Positions 59,892-64,000 of a stretch of DNA of 64,000 nucleotides are shown here, piece after piece (positions within the stretch are counted from its first letter, which is position 1; every line of letters begins with the position of its first letter). This stretch comes from Hymenobacter sedentarius (GTDB lineage: Bacteria > Bacteroidota > Bacteroidia > Cytophagales > Hymenobacteraceae): the NCBI RefSeq assembly GCF_001507645.1, contig NZ_CP013909.1:4804853-4868852 (forward strand). Direction: 5' to 3'. The translations under genes and the position numbers were made by a program. The notes under the pieces are model-generated. The model saw nothing but the letters and a program-made list of their open reading frames with translations, was not told the DNA's origin and did no database searches.

Positions 59892-61556
59892 ATGAACCGT
59901 CGTATCTTTTTGAATCACGGCACCCGTGCCGCTCTTACCGCCGCGCTGCTGCCGGCTGTGGCCTGCCAAACCACCACCGACAAGAAGATGACCGAAAAGG
60001 CGGCCGACACCGCCGGCCCACCTGCTGCCGAAACAAATTCGGTCGAAACCACAGCCAATGAGGCATTTGCTCTGCAGGAAGCCACCGTGGCCGACCTGCA
60101 GGACCGCATGGCCAAAGGCACCGAAACCGCCCGCAGCCTATGTGAGAAATACCTGAGCCGCATCAAGGCCATGAATGAGCAAGGGCCGATGCTGCGCGCC
60201 GTTATCGAAACCAACCCCGATGCCCTCACCATTGCCGATGGCCTCGACAAGGAGCGCAAAGCCGGCAAAGTTCGCGGGCCGCTCCATGGCATTCCGGTGT
60301 TGATTAAGGACAACATCGACAGCGGTGACCAGATGATGACCACGGCCGGCGCCACGGCCCTGGCCGGGCACAAGGCCAAGCAGGATGCCTTTATTGTGCA
60401 GAAGCTGCGCGCCGCCGGCGCGGTGCTGCTGGGCAAAACCAACCTGAGCGAATGGGCCAACTTTCGGTCGTCGCACTCGGTGAGCGGCTGGAGCAGCCGG
60501 GGTCTTCAAACCCGCAACCCCTACGTGCTCGACCGCTCCACCAGTGGCTCCAGCTCTGGCTCGGGCGCGGCGGTGGCCGCCAACTTGTGCGCTGTGGCCA
60601 TTGGCACCGAAACCGACGGCTCGGTGGTGTCGCCTGCTTCCTGCAACGGCCTGGTGGGCCTCAAGCCCACGGTGGGCTTGCTCAGCCGCAGCGGCATCAT
60701 CCCCATCTCCAGCACCCAGGATACGGCCGGTCCCATGACCCGCACCGTGCGCGATGCGGCCCTTCTCCTAGGTGCCCTGGCCGGGCCCGACCCCGCCGAC
60801 CCCGCCAAACTGCCCAGCCCCACTCCCCTTCCGGCCGACTACACCACCTTCCTCAAAGCCGATGCCCTCACCGGCCAGCGCCTCGGGGTCGAGAAAGCCC
60901 ACCTCAACGGGCCACCCGCCGTGGCAGCCCTCCTGAAGGATGCCATTGCCGTGCTGAAGGCAAAAGGCGCAACCATTGTGGAAGTTGAGCTGGTGAAGAA
61001 AACCAATCCGCTGGGCGACGCCGAATTTGACGTGCTCCTCTATGAGTTTAAGGACGGCGTGAATAAATACCTGGCCAGCGCCGGTGCGGCCGTGCACAAC
61101 CTGGCCGATGTCATTGCCTTCAACAACGCGCACGCGGCGGAGGCCATGCCCATCTTCAAGCAGGAAACGCTGATTGCCTCCGAAAAAACCGATGGCCTGA
61201 ACAGCGCCAAATACAAAGCCGCCGTGCACAAAACCGTAACGGAATCGCGCAAGGCGCTCGACGGCGTGCTGCGCGACAACCAGCTCACCGCCATTATCGG
61301 GGTCACCACCGGCCCCGCCTGCTGCATCGATTGGGTGAACGGCGACTATTCCACGGGGGTCGATTTTTCTTCGCCGGCGGCCATGGCCGGCTACCCTCAC
61401 CTCACCGTGCCCATGGGGCAGGTTCGGGGGCTGCCGGTAGGCTTGTCCTTCGTTGGGCCAGCTTATCACGAAGGCCAGCTGCTGGCGCTTGGGTATGCGT
61501 ATGAGCAGGGCTCGCACAAGCGGGCGGCACCCAAAATGCTGCGCACGGTGGTTTAA
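59892..61556 (+). CDS. Exported amidase (amidase-signature family)
   Basis: A 554-residue amide hydrolase. The start at ATG 59892 gives MNRRIFLNHGTRAALTAALLPAVAC, a twin-Arg-like signal with a lipobox (PAVAC), so it is probably exported and lipid-anchored. The Ser-cisSer-Lys triad can be placed: Lys in VLIKDNID, Ser pair in SGSSSGSGAAV, then GTETDGSVVSPAS. Length is usual for the family. Substrate unknown. It is convergent with the FAD oxidase gene; a double hairpin lies between them. Confidence 0.92.
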   Translation: MNRRIFLNHGTRAALTAALLPAVACQTTTDKKMTEKAADTAGPPAAETNSVETTANEAFALQEATVADLQDRMAKGTETARSLCEKYLSRIKAMNEQGPMLRAVIETNPDALTIADGLDKERKAGKVRGPLHGIPVLIKDNIDSGDQMMTTAGATALAGHKAKQDAFIVQKLRAAGAVLLGKTNLSEWANFRSSHSVSGWSSRGLQTRNPYVLDRSTSGSSSGSGAAVAANLCAVAIGTETDGSVVSPASCNGLVGLKPTVGLLSRSGIIPISSTQDTAGPMTRTVRDAALLLGALAGPDPADPAKLPSPTPLPADYTTFLKADALTGQRLGVEKAHLNGPPAVAALLKDAIAVLKAKGATIVEVELVKKTNPLGDAEFDVLLYEFKDGVNKYLASAGAAVHNLADVIAFNNAHAAEAMPIFKQETLIASEKTDGLNSAKYKAAVHKTVTESRKALDGVLRDNQLTAIIGVTTGPACCIDWVNGDYSTGVDFSSPAAMAGYPHLTVPMGQVRGLPVGLSFVGPAYHEGQLLALGYAYEQGSHKRAAPKMLRTVV

Positions 61557-61568
61557 AACTGGGAGCCT

Positions 61569-61754
61569 CACCCCTCGCAGAACCTCACCCCCGGCCCCTC
61601 TCCCGCGGAGAGGGGAGCCACGGCATAAGGGTTAGCTCAATTTTAAGCAGAAAGCCCCAGCTCAATATTGAGCCGGGGCTTTCTGTCTAATTGCTTCACG
61701 TTAGGTTCCCCTCTCCGCGGGAGAGGGGCCGGGGGTGAGGTTCTGCGAGGGGTG
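61569..61754. repeat. 48-bp perfect inverted repeat around a terminator
   Basis: Left arm 61569-61616 and right arm 61707-61754 are perfect complements over 48 nt, with a CCGCGG-centred segment (CTCCGCGGGAGAGG) that is itself palindromic. The 90-nt loop contains the hairpin at 61648-61685. No coding potential. GC-rich arms of this type recur as dispersed intergenic repeats in several high-GC genomes. Confidence 0.92.
61648..61685. terminator. Bidirectional terminator between amidase and FAD oxidase
   Basis: Stem CAGAAAGCCCC (61648-61658) with GGGGCTTTCTG (61675-61685) and an inner palindrome GCTCAATATTGAGC. T-rich tails exist on both sides, as needed for convergent genes. Confidence 0.85.
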
Positions 61755-61763
61755 TGGTTGCCT

Positions 61764-63173
61764 CTAAAATATCTTCCCCGGATTCAAAATGCCATTCGGG
61801 TCGAACACCACTTTGATGCCGCGCATCAGGTTGAGGTTAGTTTCGGCCAGGGCGATGCCGATGTAGCCTTTTTGCACCAGCCCAATGCCGTGCTCGCCGG
61901 AAATGGTGCCGCCGAGTTTCACGCACAGTTCAAATATTTCGGAGATGGGCTGGCGCAGGCCTACGTTCCACATATCATCGTCGAGGTCGCCGCGGATGAT
62001 GTTGACGTGCAGGTTGCCATCGCCGGCGTGGCCGTAGCACACGCTCTTAAAGCCGTAGCGGGCGCCGATTTCTTTTACGCCTTTCAACAACGTGGGCAGC
62101 TCGGCGCGGGGCACCACGGTGTCTTCTTCCTTATACACCGAGTTGTAGCGCACCGAATTGCCGATGTTGCGGCGAATTTTCCAGAGTTCGTCCTTCTGGG
62201 TGGCGTTATCGGCGAGCAGGATTTCGCCCACGTCGTACTTTTCGAGCACGCCGTACACTTGCTCGGCTTCCTTATAGAGCTGGTCCAAGTCCTGGCCATC
62301 CAGCTCAATCAGCAGGTGGGCTTTGATGTCTTCGGGCAAGGTGAGCGGAATGTTCAGATAATCGGAAGACCAGGCAATGGCCTCGCGCTCCATAAATTCC
62401 ATGCCCGAGGGGATGATGCCCGCCCGGAATACGGCCGATACCGCATCGGCCGCCTGCTCCTCCTGCCGGAAAGGCACCAGCATCAGGATACTGTGCTGGG
62501 GAAATGGCAACAGCCGAAACACCACCTGGGTAATGATGCCCAACGTGCCCTCGGAGCCCACCATGAGCTGAGTCAGGTTGTAGCCGGTGGAGTTTTTGAG
62601 GGTGTTGGCCGCGGTCCAGATTATTTCGCCGGTGGGCAGCACCACCTGCAGGTTGAGCACGTAGTCGCGGGTGGTGCCGTATTTCACGGCTTTGGGGCCG
62701 CCGCTGCTGTGGGCCAGGTTGCCGCCCAAAAAACAGCTGCCCTTGCTGGCGGGGTCCGGCGGGTAAAACAGCCCAACTTCCTTCACCGCGTTCTGAAACG
62801 CTTCGTTCACCACGCCTGGCTCCACGGTGGCCTGCAGGTTGCGCTCGTCAATCTGCACAATTTTATTGAGCCGCTCGGTGCTCAGCACCACGCCGTTGTG
62901 AACGGGCAGCGCTCCACCGCTCAGGCCGGTGCCGGCCCCGCGGGGCGTGACGGGGATGCGGTGCTCGTGGCACAGGCGCATGATTTGGCTAATTTCTTCG
63001 GCGTTGGCCGGGCGCAGCACCACATCGGGCGCAAAGTGCAGGTCCTCGGTATGGTCGCGGCCGTAGTCAGCGTACGCGTCGGCCTCCACGCGCTGGGCGG
63101 TGAGGACGTGCGCCGGGCCGACAATGGCCTCAAACTCGACAATTAATTCGGGGGTCAGGGCGTTGAATTGCAT
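61764..63173 (-). CDS. FAD-linked oxidase, GlcD/D-lactate dehydrogenase-like
   Basis: About 469 residues from ATG 63173 (MQFNALTPEL). The FAD_binding_4 domain has TPRGAGTGLSGGALP and FLGGNLAHSSGGPKAVKYG; the C-terminal FAD-oxidase domain has CYGHAGDGNLHVNII and the ISGEHGIGLVQKGY metal region. It would oxidise a 2-hydroxy acid such as glycolate or D-lactate in the cytoplasm or at the membrane. A longer frame to 63233 is unlikely because it overlaps the divergent gene. It is divergent from the NlpC/P60 gene. Confidence 0.92.
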   Translation of the reverse strand: MQFNALTPELIVEFEAIVGPAHVLTAQRVEADAYADYGRDHTEDLHFAPDVVLRPANAEEISQIMRLCHEHRIPVTPRGAGTGLSGGALPVHNGVVLSTERLNKIVQIDERNLQATVEPGVVNEAFQNAVKEVGLFYPPDPASKGSCFLGGNLAHSSGGPKAVKYGTTRDYVLNLQVVLPTGEIIWTAANTLKNSTGYNLTQLMVGSEGTLGIITQVVFRLLPFPQHSILMLVPFRQEEQAADAVSAVFRAGIIPSGMEFMEREAIAWSSDYLNIPLTLPEDIKAHLLIELDGQDLDQLYKEAEQVYGVLEKYDVGEILLADNATQKDELWKIRRNIGNSVRYNSVYKEEDTVVPRAELPTLLKGVKEIGARYGFKSVCYGHAGDGNLHVNIIRGDLDDDMWNVGLRQPISEIFELCVKLGGTISGEHGIGLVQKGYIGIALAETNLNLMRGIKVVFDPNGILNPGKIF

Positions 63174-63203
63174 CAGCGGATAAACTGGACAGGCCACACA
63201 AAC

Positions 63204-63211
63204 TATATTTG
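63204..63211 (+). promoter_or_regulatory. -7 box (TATATTTG) upstream of the NlpC/P60 gene
   Basis: Plus-strand TATATTTG matches TAnnTTTG, 6 nt before the ATG at 63218. It would give a leaderless or nearly leaderless transcript. Confidence 0.5.
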
Positions 63212-63217
63212 CAGCCA

Positions 63218-63853
63218 ATGGGGAGGGTGACAACGAAGATACTACCGCTACTGCTGCTGGCTTTGCTCATGCTGGCCGGCTGCCACCGCAAGCTGAATTA
63301 CCGCGACGGGCAGTACCGCTCGGCCCGCGAAATGGTCCGCCTGAAAAAGGCCGGCCGCTACGCCAACTCCCGCCCGACGGACAAAACCAAAACCGTCCGC
63401 ACCACGCCCAGCGGCGCCCGGACCAAGGTGGTTACCAAGCGCCCCATGCGCGTGGGCAGCGCCACCGGCACGCTGGCTTCGGTGATCGAAGCGGCCCGCT
63501 CCTACCAGGGCACGCCCTACCTCTACGGCGGCACCACGCGCCTGGGCCTCGATTGCTCGGGGCTGCTGCAACTCTCATTCGGCCAAGCCGGTGTGAACAT
63601 TCCGCGTTCCTCAAACGAGCAGGCGGTGTGGGGCACGCCCGTAAAAACCACCGAATTGCAGCCCGGGGATTTGGTGTTTTTCGGGGCCGCGCCGGGCAGC
63701 CGCACCATCACCCACGTGGGCTTGGTGACGGTGGTCGACGAAGAGGGCGTCGACTTTATCCATGCCTCTACTTCTCTGGGAGTTGTTGAAAACAGCTTGG
63801 AATCTGACTATTACTTGAGCCGGTTTATTCGGGCGGTGCGGCCTCAATTGTAA
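63218..63853 (+). CDS. NlpC/P60-family lipoprotein (C40 peptidase)
   Basis: A 211-residue lipoprotein: signal peptide ending in lipobox LAGC (Cys about residue 22), a basic linker, then the NlpC/P60 domain from about residue 90. The catalytic Cys is in GLDCSGLLQLSF, His in ITHVGLVT, and a third polar residue follows in DFIHASTS. YQGTPYLYGGTT is the typical start of the domain. It probably cleaves peptidoglycan peptides from the outer or inner membrane. The start at ATG 63218 is preferred over a TTG at 63209. Confidence 0.93.
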   Translation: MGRVTTKILPLLLLALLMLAGCHRKLNYRDGQYRSAREMVRLKKAGRYANSRPTDKTKTVRTTPSGARTKVVTKRPMRVGSATGTLASVIEAARSYQGTPYLYGGTTRLGLDCSGLLQLSFGQAGVNIPRSSNEQAVWGTPVKTTELQPGDLVFFGAAPGSRTITHVGLVTVVDEEGVDFIHASTSLGVVENSLESDYYLSRFIRAVRPQL

Positions 63854-63864
63854 GTTTCACCTGT

Positions 63865-63872
63865 TACCTTTG
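63865..63872 (+). promoter_or_regulatory. -7 box (TACCTTTG) facing a gene beyond the window
   Basis: Plus-strand TACCTTTG matches TAnnTTTG, with a TTG at 63848-63850, 17 nt upstream, as a possible -33 element. It points out of the window. Confidence 0.45.
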
Positions 63873-63946
63873 CGGCCTTAACGGTTCAGTGTATCATTTT
63901 AATGAATAGTAAAATTGCTGTAATAAAGCACTTCTTTACTTAACAT

Positions 63947-63954
63947 TACCTTTG
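63947..63954 (+). promoter_or_regulatory. Second -7 box (TACCTTTG) near the window end
   Basis: Another plus-strand TACCTTTG, 82 nt after the first, also directed beyond the window. Two boxes suggest tandem promoters for the next gene. Confidence 0.45.
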
Positions 63955-64000
63955 TCTCCATTTCCCTCACCTCTTAATACTTCCACCAACCTTTTTTGTA

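Noticed and set aside
61668..63146. 492-codon plus-strand open frame opposite the FAD oxidase
   Set aside because: Fully antisense to a well-supported oxidase; the translation is His/Gly/Val-rich low-information sequence.
1..64000. CRISPR arrays, tRNA, rRNA or prophage genes
   Set aside because: I looked for regularly spaced repeats, cloverleaf-like segments and phage structural genes and saw none. Small tRNA genes could be missed by eye.

Overview
The window looks like a chromosomal segment of a Bacteroidota bacterium, most likely Hymenobacter or a close relative. This rests on moderately GC-rich coding sequence, few recognisable Shine-Dalgarno sites, repeated TAnnTTTG-type -7 promoter boxes in front of operons, and protein families typical of Cytophagales. 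The genus is an inference; no rRNA or other marker gene is present, and I see no tRNA, CRISPR array or prophage.

Region 1 (about 1-10.4 kb) is housekeeping, all on the minus strand: an ABC transporter ATPase, an ECF sigma factor with a coupled membrane protein, grpE-dnaJ, obg, adk, hpt, a membrane pyrophosphatase (hppA) and an M42-type aminopeptidase. Region 2 (10.4-13.1 kb, plus strand) holds an exported helical-repeat protein and a polytopic membrane protein.

Region 3 (14.8-58.9 kb) is a very large surface-polysaccharide locus, essentially all on the minus strand. It encodes about 17 glycosyltransferases (eleven GT2, two GT4-like, two GT61, one STELLO-type, one GT39-like membrane enzyme), a Wzx-type flippase and a separate ABC-type flippase. 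Sugar-nucleotide enzymes include GDP-mannose dehydratase (gmd), GDP-fucose synthase (fcl), two unusual Fcl-like reductases, three DegT-family aminotransferases (one WecE-like, one FdtB/QdtB-like), an FdtA/QdtA ketoisomerase, a WecD-like acetyltransferase, two formyltransferases, UDP-glucose dehydrogenase and UDP-xylose synthase. An AsnB-type amidotransferase and a FemAB-like acyltransferase are also present. Together they suggest a glycan with GDP-linked deoxyhexoses, amino-deoxyhexoses carrying formyl or acetyl groups, and UDP-uronate/xylose-derived residues. No initiating phosphoglycosyltransferase, polymerase or Wza/Wzc export system is recognised inside the window.

Four insertion-sequence clusters (13.1-14.8, 32.6-33.8, 42.3-44.2 and 47.5-48.8 kb) sit between the polysaccharide blocks: two adjacent IS5-family elements, a decayed IS3 element, an IS3 element nested in an IS1-family remnant, and an apparently intact IS3 element inserted in IS5-family debris. 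Only one probable host gene (48.8-49.0 kb) looks truncated by them.

Region 4 (59.1-64.0 kb) returns to general genes: an acyl-CoA-binding protein with a long low-complexity tail, an exported amidase, a GlcD-type FAD oxidase and an NlpC/P60 lipoprotein. A 48-bp perfect inverted repeat surrounds the terminator between the convergent amidase and oxidase genes. The most unusual content is the duplicated reductase/formyltransferase/glycosyltransferase module at 24.4-31.3 kb, whose two reductases lack canonical SDR catalytic residues.
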